From positions 992,001 to 1,056,000 of the forward strand of contig JAJKFL010000012.1 of NCBI GenBank assembly GCA_021186555.1: DNA of 64,000 nucleotides, given 5' to 3'. Below are positions 22,531 to 34,690 of this stretch, one piece after another. Every line of letters starts with the position of its first letter. Position 1 is the first letter of the stretch. A program made the translations under genes and the position numbers. Under the pieces are notes generated by a model. That model saw only the letters and a list, made by a program, of their open reading frames with translations, did no database searches and was not told where the DNA came from. This stretch comes from Reticulitermes speratus. Taxonomy: Eukaryota; Arthropoda; Insecta; Blattodea; Rhinotermitidae.

Positions 22531-23344
22531 AACTGCACGACATTATGTACCAGAATACTAAAGTGTTAGACCAGCCAGACTCCTCACATGGTTTTCCTCA
22601 GTCGTCGCCGTGCCACTCACACACCAGACGCAGTTTCCTGTCACCAAAATAACCTCCCCTCTACGTCCGTATTTATAGCGCCTCGCCCCGTTCCTCCGCG
22701 GCGGTGTGAATGCAGACAGACGCTGCACCTGCAGCCCTAACGTCTGCAGTTACAACAGCGTCGCGGTGACCAGACACAAGGCACAGGCGTGTCGTCTTCC
22801 TGGGGCTTCTCCCCACACGGTAACAAGCAATCGATGTGCCAGTGTCTCTCCTTACACAAACACGTGGCCATCCTTAGCATTAGCACACCAAACGTTGAAC
22901 TGCTGTCGCTCACTGACGAGAACAGCTTTGACACTGACAGCTTCGGTACAGTCACTTTATCTCCGGGCTAACCTTGTAGAGAAAACCTCATCATTGCATC
23001 TACCGCTTGTCACAGTTCCCCAGTTATTAGGTGCTCAGTTTATAAGAAGCTAAAGCCAAATTTATGCACAGTTCCAATCAGATAGAACACAACAATGTCA
23101 ACTCGCACGCACAAGGTACAACTGCACTTCATTCCACTACATCTGTAACTGGAATACGCTGGTTACTGGTCAAAAACATCTGCCTGACTTCCCCTTGCGC
23201 CAACACTGCCAAGGTCAAAGCTGTTCTCCTGAATCGACAACACTACGTACTCTAAAATGTGGGCTGGCGGGACAGGGTGGCCCAAACTTCGCCATAGCCG
23301 CCCTGGGCTCACAATTCCGAGGTATAGGCAAACGGTCGAGTAGC
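22531..23344. other. Non-coding stretch without recognised features
   Basis: No gene is supported. Overlapping open frames on both strands at 22.7-23.05 kb show no domain, and no repeat shared with other parts of the window was recognised. Confidence 0.4.
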
Positions 23345-23520
23345 GACAGTCGGGATAGCTCAGTCAGCACAGTTACTACCCTAAGGGGTGAAAACTGAAA
23401 TCAGGGTTCGACTCCCGCTAGGCGCCAGAAACCGGCTCTGGAGCCCACCTAGCCTCCTAGAGATAAAACAAGCGGGGGGTTAAGTTGGCCACTCGCCTGG
23501 TACCGAGGGTAAGAATGCGT
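23345..23520 (+). mobile_element. tRNA-derived SINE
   Basis: The head reads GGGATAGCTCAGTCAGCACA (A box) and AGGGTTCGACTCCCGC (B box), giving a recognisable but enlarged tRNA-like unit. The body has GGGTTAAGTTGGCCACTCGC, a weak match to the GGGGTAAAGCGGC...CTGACCACTCGC segment of SINE copies at 27.0 and 44.6 kb. A tRNA gene is unlikely because the anticodon-arm region is not well formed. Confidence 0.6.
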
Positions 23521-24080
23521 GGACGCTAATACAGTAGCCACGTAAAGAGATGGAGCAGCACTACGACCATTGTAAGACAGTCAGAGAACACCGAATTTCA
23601 GACATTAACCGTTCACAGCCCAGTGGTTACTACATGTACCGCCAGGTTTAAAATAACATTAACATAACTCCGAAACGTCGGGTGCCAAGTCCCCTCTGAT
23701 GACAAGGCCACAGTACTTTCGGGTGCTGTAAGTTCATATACACTTTCAAATGTAAAGATGGATGGTAAGAGGTTAGACAAACGAGAAGACAGCGTGTAAG
23801 GAGTTAATCTTAATAAGATCGTGTGACATATGAACTTAGACAGTAGCACAAAGGGCTGAGCAAACTATCGCACAGGGCGCCGACAGCTGATGTAGCGCGC
23901 TGTGAGCCCACAGCGTGCCGGGAGTCAGCACGTATTTACACTGTATTGATGTGTGTGGCTTACTGACGGCTTAACGTGAGGCTGTGTTTGCTGGGGCTGA
24001 TGACAGTTACAGAACAGGAGACGGCATGCAGTGCGTGTGTCTGGTGTCCTGTTACGTCACTTGGCGACGGGAATCACGGG
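23521..24080. other. Non-coding stretch with a solo element end and a hammerhead-like 3' half
   Basis: At 23605-23655 TTAACCGTTCACAGCCCAGT and GGTTACTACATGTACCGCCA form a solo copy, in minus orientation, of the terminus of the 114-bp satellite-bearing element. It keeps an intact TTAA at its edge. At 23668-23681 CTCCGAAACGTCGGG resembles the 3' half of a hammerhead core. No gene is recognisable. Confidence 0.5.
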
Positions 24081-24085
24081 TGCAG

Positions 24086-26895
24086 CTCGTACCGCGCAGT
24101 ATACAAACTCTGTCTCAGTTATACAAACCAGTCAGTTAATGTTGTACCGTGAAATAATCGCTGTTTGTTCTGAGATCCACACAAAACACATAAATACAGT
24201 CCGTACCGCGCAGTAAACACACTCCGTCTCAGTTATACAAACCAGTCAGTTAATGCTGTACAGTGAAATAATCGCTGTTTGTTCTGAGATCCACACAAAA
24301 AACATAAATACAGTCCGTACCGCGCAGTAAACACACTCCGTCTCAGTTATACAAACCAGTCAGTTAATGTTGTACAGTGAAATAATCGCTGTTTGTTCCG
24401 AGATCCACACAAAACACATAAAATACAGTCCGTACCGCGCAGTAAACACACTCCGTCTCAGTTATACAAACCAGTCAGTTAATGTTGTACAGTGAAATAA
24501 TCGCTGTTTGTTCTGAGATCCACACAAAACACATAAATACAGTCCGTACCGCGCAGTAAACACACTCCGTCTCAGTTATACAAACCAGTCAGTTAATGCT
24601 GTACAATGAAATAATCGCTGTTTGTTCTGAGATCCACACAAAACACATAAATACAGTCCGTACCGCGCAGTAAACACACTCCGTCTCAGTTATACAAACC
24701 AGTCAGTTAATGCTGTACAATGAAATAATCGCTGTTTGTTCTGAGATCCACACAAAACACATAAATACAGTCCGTACCGCGCAGTAAACACACTCCGTCT
24801 CAGTTATACAAACCAGTCAGTTAATGTTGTACAGTGAAATAATCGCTGTTTGTTCTGAGATCCACACAAAAACACATAAATACAGTCCGTACCGCGCAGT
24901 AAACACACTCCGTCTCAGTTATACAAACCAGTCAGTTAATGCTGTACAATGAAATAATCGCTGTTCGTTCTGAGATCCACACAAAACACATAAATACAGT
25001 CCGTACCGCGCAGTAAACACACTCCGTCTCAGTTATACAAACCAGTCAGTTAATGCTGTACAGTGAAATAATCGCTGTTTGTTCCGAGATCCACACAAAA
25101 CACATAAATACAGTCCGTACCGCGCAGTAAACACACTCCGTCTCAGTTATACAAACCAGTCAGTTAATGCTGTACAGTGAAATAATCGCTGTTTGTTCTG
25201 AGATCCACACAAAACACATAAATACAGTCCGTACCGCGCAGTAAACACACTCCGTCTCAGTTATACAAACCAGTCAGTTAATGTTGTACAGTGAAATAAT
25301 CGCTGTTTGTTCTGAGATCCACACAAAACACATAAATACAGTCCGTACCGCGCAGTAAACACACTCCGTCTCAGTTATACAAACCAGTCAGTTAATGTTG
25401 TACAGTGAAATAATCGCTGTTTGTTCTGAGATCCACACAAAACACATAAATACAGTCCGTACCGCGCAGTAAACACACTCCGTCTCAGTTATACAAACCA
25501 GTCAGTTAATGTTGTACAGTGAAATAATCGCTCTTTGTTCTGAGATCCACACAAAACACATAAATACAGTCCGTACCGCGCAGTAAACACACTCCGTCTC
25601 AGTTATACAAACCAGTCAGTTAATGTTGTACAGTGAAATAATCGCTGTTTGTTCCGAGATCCACACAAAACACATAAATACAGTCCGTACCGCGCAGTAA
25701 ACACACTCCGTCTCAGTTATACAAACCAGTCAGTTAATGCTGTACAGTGAAATAATCGCTGTTTGTTCTGAGATCCACACAAAACACATAAATACAGTCC
25801 GTACCGCGCAGTAAACACACTCCGTCTCAGTTATACAAACCAGTCAGTTAATGTTGTACAGTGAAATAATCGCTGTTTGTTCTCAGATCCACACAAAACA
25901 CATAAATACAGTCCGTACCGCGCAGTAAACACACTCCGTCTCAGTTATACAAACCAGTCAGTTAATGCTGTACAGTGAAATAATCGCTGTTTGTTCTGAG
26001 ATCCACACAAAACACATAAATACAGTCCGTACCGCGCAGTAAACACACTCCGTCTCAGTTATACAAACCAGTCAGTTAATGTTGTACAGTGAAATAATCG
26101 CTGTTTGTTCTGAGATCCACACAAAACACATAAATACAGTCCGTACCGCGCAGTAAACACACTCCGTCTCAGTTATACAAACCAGTCAGTTAATGCTGTA
26201 CAGTGAAATAATCGCTGTTTGTTCTGAGATCCACACAAAGCACATAAATACAGTCCGTACCGCGCAGTAAACACACTCCGTCTCAGTTTATACAAACCAG
26301 TCAGTTAATGCTGTACAGTGAAATAATCGCTGTTTGTTCTGAGATCCACACAAAACACATAAATACAGTCCGTACCGCGCAGTAAACACACTCCGTCTCA
26401 GTTATACAAACCAGTCATTTAATGCTGTACAGTGAAATAATCGCTGTTTGTTCTGAGATCCACACAAAACACATAAATACAGTCCGTACCGCGCAGTAAA
26501 CACACTCCGTCTCAGTTATACAAACCAGTCAGTTAATGCTGTACAGTGAAATAATCGCTGTTTGTTCTGAGATCCACACAAAACACATAAATACAGTCCG
26601 TACCGCGCAGTAAACACACTCCGTCTCAGTTATACAAACCAGTCAGTTAATGTCTGTACAGTGAAATAATCGCTGTTTGTTCTGAGATCCACACAAAACA
26701 CATAAATACAGTCCGTACCGCGCAGTAAACACACCGTCTCAGTTATACAAACCAGTCAGTTAATGTTGTACAGTGAAATAATCGCTGTTTGTTCTGAGAT
26801 CCACACAAAACACATAAATACACTGTGTGGGCAGAACGTAGAATTTGTGAATGTTAAACATGGCGGTACATACAGTAACCACTGGGCTTTACAAG
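24086..26895 (+). mobile_element. Satellite-bearing transposon, copy B, about 24 internal 114-bp copies
   Basis: The array (24086-26820) of 114-bp units ends in the conserved terminus ACACTGTGTGGGCAGAACGT, then GTGAATGTTAAACATGGCGG, then ACCACTGGGCTTTACAAGG. The left end lacks the TATATATAAAG leader seen in copies C, D2 and E, and its first unit is diverged. Units vary mainly as AATGCTGTAC/AATGTTGTAC and TTCTGAG/TTCCGAG. No coding is present. Confidence 0.85.
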
Positions 26896-26994
26896 GATAG
26901 CGCAGTCAATATACCACGGTAAGGACTGGCACACCCGACACACCCGACACACCCAACACACCCGACAACCCAACACACCTCCTCTTCTCAAACC

Positions 26995-27180
26995 GTCCAC
27001 ACCAGCTCTGTACCCACCCAGCCTCCAATTCAATAGGTACCGGCGTGCTGTTTGACAGGGGTAAAGCGGCCAGGGCGTGAGGCTGACCACTCGCTTCTAT
27101 CCAGCGTTCATAATACTGTGACGTGTGCGATACTGCACCAGTTCCTCGTGACACGGACTGTCCTGTCACCTGCTAACTGC
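26995..27180 (+). mobile_element. SINE body fragment
   Basis: CAGCCTCCAATTCAATAGGT, ACCGGCGTGCTG, GGGGTAAAGCGGCCAGGGCG and TGAGGCTGACCACTCGC match the body of a SINE type also seen at 44.5-44.7 kb. On the minus strand the same body is found at 49.4-49.5 kb. The tRNA-like head is not recognisable. Confidence 0.55.
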
Positions 27181-27264
27181 CGTGCTGCAGCGCGAAGCCC
27201 CTAAAGGTGTCACCGCTCGCCACATGTCACTGAATCCTTCCGCAATCATTGAGCTGGACGGGAA

Positions 27265-27303
27265 ATGAAGATGCAGGCAGAAAATTGCTTCGAAACGTCG
27301 GTA
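27265..27303 (+). ncRNA. Hammerhead-like relic
   Basis: ATGAAGA (27265-27271, C3 replaced by A), a segment with GCA and TGC that can pair, then GAAAC (27292-27296), GTCG and GTA. The 3' half is perfect and is followed by TCTATACACCAAACTACATA. A diverged relative of that segment follows the motif at 31.05 kb. It is likely inactive because C3 is essential. Confidence 0.4.
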
Positions 27304-27454
27304 TCTATACACCAAACTACATAGCGTCATATAACATAACATCAGTAATATTCATACCGGTTATTACGTCACAAACATATAAACGATTTTTAAGTGTTTA
27401 TTTAACGATGCTGTCAGTTGCTGTGATTATATAGCGTCGGTGACACAAATACAC

Positions 27455-28690
27455 GCACACTCAGCACTGGTGGCACGATACAGACAGCAGAAAGCTGTAG
27501 CACTGGTGGCACGATACAGACAGCAGATAAACTGTAGCACTGGTGGCACGATACAGACAGCAGAAGCTGTAGCACTGGTGGCACGATAAAGACAGCAGAA
27601 AGCTGTAGCACTGGTGGCACGATTCAGACAGCAGAAAGCTGTAGCACTGGTGGCACGATACAGACAGCAGAAAGCTGTAGCACTGGTGGCACGATACAGA
27701 CAGCAGAAAGCTGTAGCACTGGTGGCACGATACAGACAGCAGAAAGCTGTAGCACTGGTGGCACGATACAGACAGCAGAAAGCTGTAGCACTGGTGGCAC
27801 GATACAGACAGCAGAAAGCTGTAGCACTGGTGGCACGATACAGACAGCAGAAAGCTGTAGCACTGGTGGCACGATACAGACAGCAGAAAGCTGTAGCACT
27901 GGTGGCACGATCAGACAGCAGAAAGCTGTAGCACTGGTGGCACGATACAGACAGCAGAAAGCTGTAGCACTGGTGGCACGATACAGACAGCAGAAAGCTG
28001 TAGCACTGGTGGCACGATACAGACAGCAGAAAGCTGTAGCACTGGTGGCACGATACAGACAGCAGAAAGCTGTAGCACTGGTGGCACGATACAGACAGCA
28101 GAAAGCTGTAGCACTGGCGGCACGATACAGACAGCAGAAAGCTGTAGCACTGGTGGCACGATACAGACAGCAGAAAGCTGTAGCACTGGTGGCACGATAA
28201 AGACAGCAGAAAGCTGTAGCACTGGTGGCACGATAAGACAGCAGAAAGCTGTAGCACTGGTGGCACGATACAGACAGCAGAAAGCTGTAGCACTGGTGGC
28301 ACGATACAGACAGCAGAAAGCTGTAGCACTGGTGGCACGATACAGACAGCAGAAAGCTGTAGCACTGGTGGCACGATACAGACAGCAGAAAGCTGTAGCA
28401 CTGGTGGCACGATACAGACAGCAGAAAGCTGTAGCACTGGTGGCACGATACAGACAGCAGAAAGCTGTAGCACTGGTGGCACGATACAGACAGCAGAAAG
28501 CTGTAGCACTGGTGGCACGATACAGACAGCAGAAAGCTGTAGCACTGGTGGCACGATACAGACAGCAGAAAGCTGTAGCACTGGTGGACGAACAGACAGC
28601 AGAAAGCTGTAGCACTGGTGGCACGATACAGACAGCAGAAAGCTGTAGCACTGGTGGCACGATACGACAGCAGAAGCGTAGCACTGGAGA
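27455..28690. repeat. 36-bp tandem repeat array, about 34 copies
   Basis: The unit is CAGACAGCAGAAAGCTGTAG then CACTGGTGGCACGATA. Copies are almost identical, with single-base deletions at about 27910, 28230, 28588 and near the right edge (28660-28690). CAGCAGAAAGCTG is a near-palindrome in each unit. Open frames of up to 448 codons on the minus strand follow from the 36-bp period and are not credible genes. Confidence 0.96.
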
Positions 28691-28887
28691 AACCTCCAGT
28701 GCACATTGCCACACAATCCAAGTGGACGCTCGGTCGAAGCCTGGCCTCTCGTTAGATGAATGAATAAATTCATTCGACAGTCACCCTAACTAGGGCACCA
28801 CACGAAGGGGGCAGCACTGCCTTACGAAAGCCACTGCCACGCGCAGCCGAGTTCGATGAACTCTGTAAGGGTCTTCGATCGTGAAGA

Positions 28888-29514
28888 CTGCAATTGGTTA
28901 TCTGATCACAACAATAGCATTACTGCTACTGTATGACAGTTGGTTATCTGATCACAACAATAGCATTACTGCTACTGTATGACAGTTGGTTATCTGATCG
29001 CAACAATAGCATTACTGCCACTGTATGACAGTTGGTTATCTGATCACAACAATAGCATTACTGCTACTGTATGACAGTTGGTTATCTGATCACAACAATA
29101 GCATTACTGCTACTGTATGACAGTTGGTTATCTGATCACAACAATAGCATTACTGCTACTGTATGACAGTTGGTTATCTGATCACAACAATAGCATTACT
29201 GCTACTGTATGACAGTTGGTTATCTGATCACAACAATAGCATTACTGCTACTGTATGACAGTTGGTTATCTGATCACAACAATAGCATTACTGCTACTGT
29301 ATGACAGTTGGTTATCTGATCACAACAATAGCATTACTGCTACTGTATGACAGTTGGTTATCTGATCACAACAATAGCATTACTGCCACTGTATGACAGT
29401 TGGTTATCTGATCACAACAATAGCATTACTGCTACTGTATGACAGTTGGTTATCTGATCACAACAATAGCATTACTGCTACTGTATGACAGTTGGTTATC
29501 TGATCACAACAATA
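28888..29514. repeat. 46-bp tandem repeat array, about 13 copies
   Basis: The unit is TGACAGTTGGTTATCTGATC, then ACAACAATAGCATTACTGCT, then ACTGTA. Only a few substitutions (GATCGC, CTGCCAC) distinguish copies. The left-most copy begins CTGCAATTGG, a diverged edge. Confidence 0.95.
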
Positions 29515-30130
29515 AAACTGTTAAATCAATTCACGATGCCACCCACACCCCAACATCGTGCATCAACAAACATCACTTTCACCCCTTAAAGACGAAAAAA
29601 AGTGAAAGCACTTTTCTATCCAACGCTTCCCGATTTCCGAAAGAGCACTGATTCCTGAAACGTTCCCAGGCTGCTCCCGTTCGTCCTTCTGGTAAGAGCA
29701 ACGCGTAAATGAAATTACACTCACGTGCGACATAACGCAACAACGCCACGAAGCGCGCCACATGCAGTCTTGTGTCAGTGGGCCCAGGCTCCACCCCCCC
29801 CCCCCCCCGAACCTCACGTAACTCACTTGTGTCGGTTTGAACCCCGCCGACAAGCCAACTCAGTATGCACCGTACAACAGTGCATCACACATTCAGCTCA
29901 TGTCAAAATAAACAGCGCGCTATTAGCTGTTGGCATTTAAAGGGCGAAACTAGACACCGCGCTGCGTGTGCCTTGCTGTTTGTTATGCAGACTGACAGAC
30001 CGTGCGCGGGGCACCGTCTGTCACATTGACCGCTGACAGTGAAAGCACTCTTCTATAAATGCTCCCCGATTTCCGAAAAGAACGTTGCTTTTTAGAACGT
30101 TCGCAGGTTTGAAGTGACAGTTTAACACGG
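29515..30130. other. Non-coding stretch containing a dispersed direct repeat
   Basis: About 70 bp at 29602-29670 (GTGAAAGCACTTTTCTATCC, GATTTCCGAAAGAGCA, AACGTTCCCAGG) recurs at 30040-30112 (GTGAAAGCACTCTTCTATAA, GATTTCCGAAAAGAACG, AACGTTCGCAGG). The spacing is about 440 bp and the orientation is the same. It may mark a dispersed family or the two ends of something. A C homopolymer lies at about 29796-29810. No gene is recognisable. Confidence 0.5.
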
Positions 30131-30907
30131 CTTATATATAAAGACTCAGTCCGTACCGCGCAGTAAACACACTCCGTCTCAATTATACAAATCAGTCAGT
30201 TAATGTTGTACAGTGAAATAATCGCTGTTTGTTCTGAGATCCACACAAAACACATAAATACAGTCCGTACCGCGCAGTAAACACACTCCGTCTCAGTTAT
30301 ACAAACCAGTCAGTTAATGCTGTACAGTGAAATAATCGCTGTTTGTTCTGAGATCCACACAAAACACATAAATACAGCTCGTACCGCGCAGTAAACACAC
30401 TCAGTCTCAGTTATACAAACCAGTCAGTTAATGTTGTACAGTGAAATAATCGCTCTTTGTTCTGAGATCCACACAAAACACATAAATACAGTCCGTACCG
30501 CGCAGTAAACACACTCCGTCTCAGTTATACAAACCAGTCAGTTAATGTTGTACAGTGAAATAATCGCTGTTTGTTCTGAGATCCACACAAAACACATAAA
30601 TACAGTCCGTACCGCGCAGTAAACACACTCCGTCTCAGTTATACAAACCAGTCAGTTAATGTTGTACAGTGAAATAATCGCTGTTTGTTCTGAGATCCAC
30701 ACAAAACACATAAATACAGTCCGTACCGCGCAGTAAACACACTCCGTCTCAGTTATAAAACCAGTCAGTTAATGTTGTACAGTGAAATAATCGCTGTTTG
30801 TTCTGAGATCCACACAAAACACATAAATACACTGTGTGGGCAGAACGCAGAATTGTTGAATGTTAAACCTGGCGGTACATATAGTAACCACTGGGCTTTG
30901 AATGGTT
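30131..30907 (+). mobile_element. Satellite-bearing transposon, copy C, 6 internal 114-bp copies
   Basis: This is the shortest complete-looking copy. The left leader TTATATATAAAGACTCAGTC runs into six 114-bp units. The right terminus is CACTGTGTGGGCAGAACGCA, GTTAAACCTGGCGGTACATA and TAGTAACCACTGGGCTTTGA, ending in ATGGTTAA. The left TAAAGACTCAGT resembles the inverse of the right end (TAAAGCCCAGTGG in the outward direction), giving weak, imperfect terminal inverted repeats. No coding is present. Confidence 0.8.
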
Positions 30908-31999
30908 AAGAAGAAGTGGGCGCACACGGCACAGTCGTGCCCAGCTACATTGCAACCTGACGCAACGCAGTTTGTCTGGCAAATGAGCGACGTTTCGGTG
31001 GAACTCAGTCTGCACATTCAGTAAAAAAATTGAGGCATCAGGGCAGTCCGCAAACGTTAGCACCTACATACCAAACTAAACGGCGTCAAATGCCAGCACC
31101 CCGCTCTTGATGTAAATACAGCTGTGTTCAGATGTCCAGCACTCCCTACCCTACCGATATCAGTTGCGCAGACAAATCGGACGGACAGACGGACACTGGC
31201 TTTGTGCTGTAACAGCTGGAACAGGTACTAACCTAGCAACTGTGCTACAATATCTGCAGTACCTCTAGCCACAGCACACCGAAAATATAGGGCATTCTGC
31301 AGCTAAGGTTGTTACAAAACTGACTTTAATATATCCTATAACAAAAAATATACACAAACCATTTCGTACCTAATTGTACGATCTTGAAACAGTGTGTCCT
31401 GTGTCTAACAAATATCCTAACAAACTAACAAAATCCTAACGGGAATCACAACAAAACGTCTCTATGCAAGACACTATCCACACTGCGAGGGCCTTTTAAA
31501 CCCGCTATGCACAGAGCAATACGGTCCGCGAACAGTGATGATCCTGACAAACAGCAATATCGCTAACAGCCATCAGTATCACTAACAACAGTAACAGCAA
31601 CAGCCATCAGTATCACAAACAGCCGCTAGCCTTACCTTCTCTTCCCGTAGCCAATCTTATCCAGCTCGATGTGTCTGTACGCAGCATACACAGCCATGAC
31701 TGCGGGCCGCCACAACACAGCGCACTGCAAGGCTCGCTGCGCGCTCCGTCCTTATATACGCTACCTGGCGCCAGGCCGTTCACCCCCGATCGATGTGCGC
31801 GGTTTACAGCAGGCACTACAGCTCGTAATATGAGTTCGGAAATCCTCTTACTCTGAATGGAGTCATTTCACGCGCAGACGTTGATACGCCGTAGTTAAAT
31901 AGTGACAGGAACATGACAGAACTGCGCCTAGAACAAGATGCGCCCAAGATATTGGTCTTGTGTCAACAGCGATGGGTCACGTGCTGCACAGAACTAGCA
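30908..31999. other. Non-coding stretch with a worn hammerhead-like pair
   Basis: At 30987-31020 the minus strand reads CTGAATG...CACCGAAACGTCGC. At 31039-31060 the plus strand reads CCGCAAACGTTAGCACCTAC, a diverged inverted partner. This repeats the fold-back arrangement at 22.4 kb. The rest, including 31.3-31.9 kb, shows no gene or element I can name. Confidence 0.45.
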
Positions 32000-33840
32000 G
32001 ACTGCGTGAACTATACCGCCTTCTGTAAAGTGCCGACTGCGTGAACTATACCGCCTTCTGTAAAGTGCCGACTGCGTGAACTATACCGCCTTCTGTAAAG
32101 TGCCGACTGCGTGAACTATACCGCCTTCTGTAAAGTGCCGACTGCGTGAACTATACCGCCTTCTGTAAAGTGCCGACTGCGTGAACTATACCGCCTTCTG
32201 TAAAGTGCCGACTGCGTGAACTATACCGCCTTCTGTAAAGTGCCGACTGCGTGAACTATACCGCCTTCTGTAAAGTGCCGACTGCGTGAACTATACCGCC
32301 TTCTGTAAAGTGCCGACTGCGTGAACTATACCGCCTTCTGTAAAGTGCCGACTGCGTGAACTATACCGCCTTCTGTAAAGTGCCGACTGCGTGAACTATA
32401 CCGCCTTCTGTAAAGTGCCGACTGCGTGAACTATACCGCCTTCTGTAAAGTGCCGACTGCGTGAACTATACCGCCTTCTGTAAAGTGCCGACTGCGTGAA
32501 CTATACCGCCTTCTGTAAAGTGCCGACTGCGTGAACTATACCGCCTTCTGTAAAGTGCCGACTGCGTGAACTATACCGCCTTCTGTAAAGTGCCGACTGC
32601 GTGAACTATACCGCCTTATGTAAAGTGCCGACTGCGTGAACTATACCGCCTTATGTAAAGTGCCGACTGCGTGAACTATACCGCCTTATGTAAAGTGCCG
32701 ACTGCGTGAACTATACCGCCTTATGTAAAGTGCCGACTGCGTGAACTATACCGCCTTCTGTAAAGTGCCGACTGCGTGAACTATACCGCCTTCTGTAAAG
32801 TGCCGACTGCGAGAACTATACCGCCTTCTGTAAAGTGCCGACTGCGTGAACTATACCGCCTTATGTAAAGTGCCGACTGCGTGAACTATACCGCCTTATG
32901 TAAAGTGCCGACTGCGTGAACTATACCGCCTTATGTAAAGTGCCGACTGCGTGAACTATACCGCCTTCTGTAAAGTGCCGACTGCGTGAACTATACCGCC
33001 TTCTGTAAAGTGCCGACTGCGTGAACTATACCGCCTTCTGTAAAGTGCCGACTGCGTGAACTATACCGCCTTATGTAAAGTGCCGACTGCGTGAACTATA
33101 CCGCCTTATGTAAAGTGCCGACTGCGTGAACTATACCGCCTTATGTAAAGTGCCGACTGCGTGAACTATACCGCCTTCTGTAAAGTGCCGACTGCGTGAA
33201 CTATACCGCCTTCTGTAAAGTGCCGACTGCGTGAACTATACCGCCTTCTGTAAAGTGCCGACTGCGTGAACTATACCGCCTTATGTAAAGTGCCGACTGC
33301 GTGAACTATACCGCCTTATGTAAAGTGCCGACTGCGTGAACTATACCGCCTTCTGTAAAGTGCCGACTGCGTGAACTATACCGCCTTCTGTAAAGTGCCG
33401 ACTGCGTGAACTATACCGCCTTCTGTAAAGTGCCGACTGCGTGAACTATACCGCCTTATGTAAAGTGCCGACTGCGTGAACTATACCGCCTTATGTAAAG
33501 TGCCGACTGCGTGAACTATACCGCCTTCTGTAAAGTGCCGACTGCGTGAACTATACCGCCTTCTGTAAAGTGCCGACTGCGTGAACTATACCGCCTTATG
33601 TAAAGTGCCGACTGCGTGAACTATACCGCCTTATGTAAAGTGCCGACTGCGTGAACTATACCGCCTTATGTAAAGTGCCGACTGCGTGAACTATACCGCC
33701 TTCTGTAAAGTGCCGACTGCGTGAACTATACCGCCTTATGTAAAGTGCCGACTGCGTGAACTATACCACCTTCTGTAAAGTGCCGACTGCGTGAACTATA
33801 CCGCCTTCTGTAAAGTGCCGACTGCGTGAACTATACCGCC
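32000..33840. repeat. 35-bp tandem repeat array, about 52 copies
   Basis: The unit is GACTGCGTGAACTATACCGC then CTTCTGTAAAGTGCC. The only common variant is CTTCTG against CTTATG. The left third is uniform CTTCTG. From about 32610 onward the two variants come in runs of one to four units, suggesting amplification of multi-unit blocks. Length is almost perfectly constant at 35 bp, which indicates recent expansion. Confidence 0.97.
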
Positions 33841-34260
33841 CTTGCGTGAAGTACGTGCTGCTCCCAAACGTCGGTACGTGCCTGTCACTCTGCAGTTCTG
33901 CGACGTTCCTCGACACCAAACGTCCGACAAAACCCACGGCCTTCTGCATACGCTGATAGTGGCCAATCCCTCCACACGCTGGTAACATCGTAACTGTGCG
34001 TCACGTCGAGCGTTAACAGCTGGCTGCAAGTCTTAAGTCTTCCGGCCCAGTTCTCACTGACACGTAAAACACAGGCGTTCTTTACGGTACATGCACCACA
34101 GCGATTAACATCCGGCTCTACAAGCTGCGTAGAGGGCTGCACTGGGAGCACTGCACTGTCCTGTCCTATAACATTTCTATTGTGCTGAAGGGCCCCGCAG
34201 CAGATGCTACGGACGCACCGCAGCCTCAACGCTTATTGTGCAACCCTGTGACGAAGATGA
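33841..34260. other. Non-coding stretch without recognised features
   Basis: CCCAAACGTCGGTACG at 33867-33882 recalls the 3' half of the hammerhead-like motif but lacks GAAAC. Otherwise nothing is recognisable. Confidence 0.4.
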
Positions 34261-34261
34261 T

Positions 34262-34457
34262 CAGTTTTTTTCCATTTTTCCGTGTAATGGAGCACCGGTG
34301 GAATGAAATTGACAGGGGAAAACCGAAGTACTCGGGGAAAAACCTGTCCCAGTGCCACTTTGTCCACCACAAATCCCACATGGACTAACCCGGGATCGAA
34401 CCCGGGCCTCCGCTGTGGGATACCGGCGACTAACCGCCTGAGCCATGGCACGGCCTG
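34262..34457 (-). mobile_element. tRNA-derived SINE (minus strand)
   Basis: On the minus strand the head reads GCCATGGCTCAGGCGGTTAG (A box) and GGGTTCGATCCCGGG (B box). The body follows with GGGATTTGTGGTGGACAAAG, GGCACTGGGACAGG and CGAGTACTTCGGTTTTCCCC, ending near CATTCCACCGGTGC. It has the classic order of a tRNA-derived SINE. A more worn copy of the same family lies at 47.3 kb. Confidence 0.8.
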
Positions 34458-34690
34458 CTTATAACATCGCCGTATTGCAATAGACTGCGCGTTCTACATT
34501 TGCTGTAACACAATGCACACTACACGTAAGTAAAGCTAACCGCAGCACCTTGCAGCGCACCGCCCTCTGCCTGTCACACGGATCGTCACGGTCGCCTTGA
34601 CACTCACCGACCGCCCCGGGGGAACACAAAATCGAGGTCAGCTTCGCCACCCGCATTCCACCGGCCACATCGCATCGTTACGTGATCACT
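34458..34690. other. Short non-coding stretch
   Basis: No feature is recognised between the SINE and the next array. Confidence 0.4.

Larger units (their letters stand above)
22386..22535. mobile_element. Small fold-back element with paired hammerhead-like arms
   Basis: The left arm (about 22386-22450) and right arm (about 22470-22535) are imperfect inverted copies of about 63 bp. At the apex CTGAGCA pairs with TGCTCAG across a 20-base loop. Each arm carries the CTGANNA...CGAAACGTCGG motif in diverging orientation. No coding is present. The arrangement repeats the plan of the larger element at 18.9-19.6 kb at much smaller size. Confidence 0.6.

Noticed and set aside
30131-30160. TATATAAAG plus TCAGT as a core promoter of the 114-bp element
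   Set aside because: The TATA-like box is only about eight bases from the TCAGT, too close for a TATA-initiator pair, and it is better explained as part of the element's terminus.
32000-33840. CRISPR array
   Set aside because: Repeats are directly adjacent with no variable spacers, and the sequence is animal in character. The same holds for the other short-period arrays.
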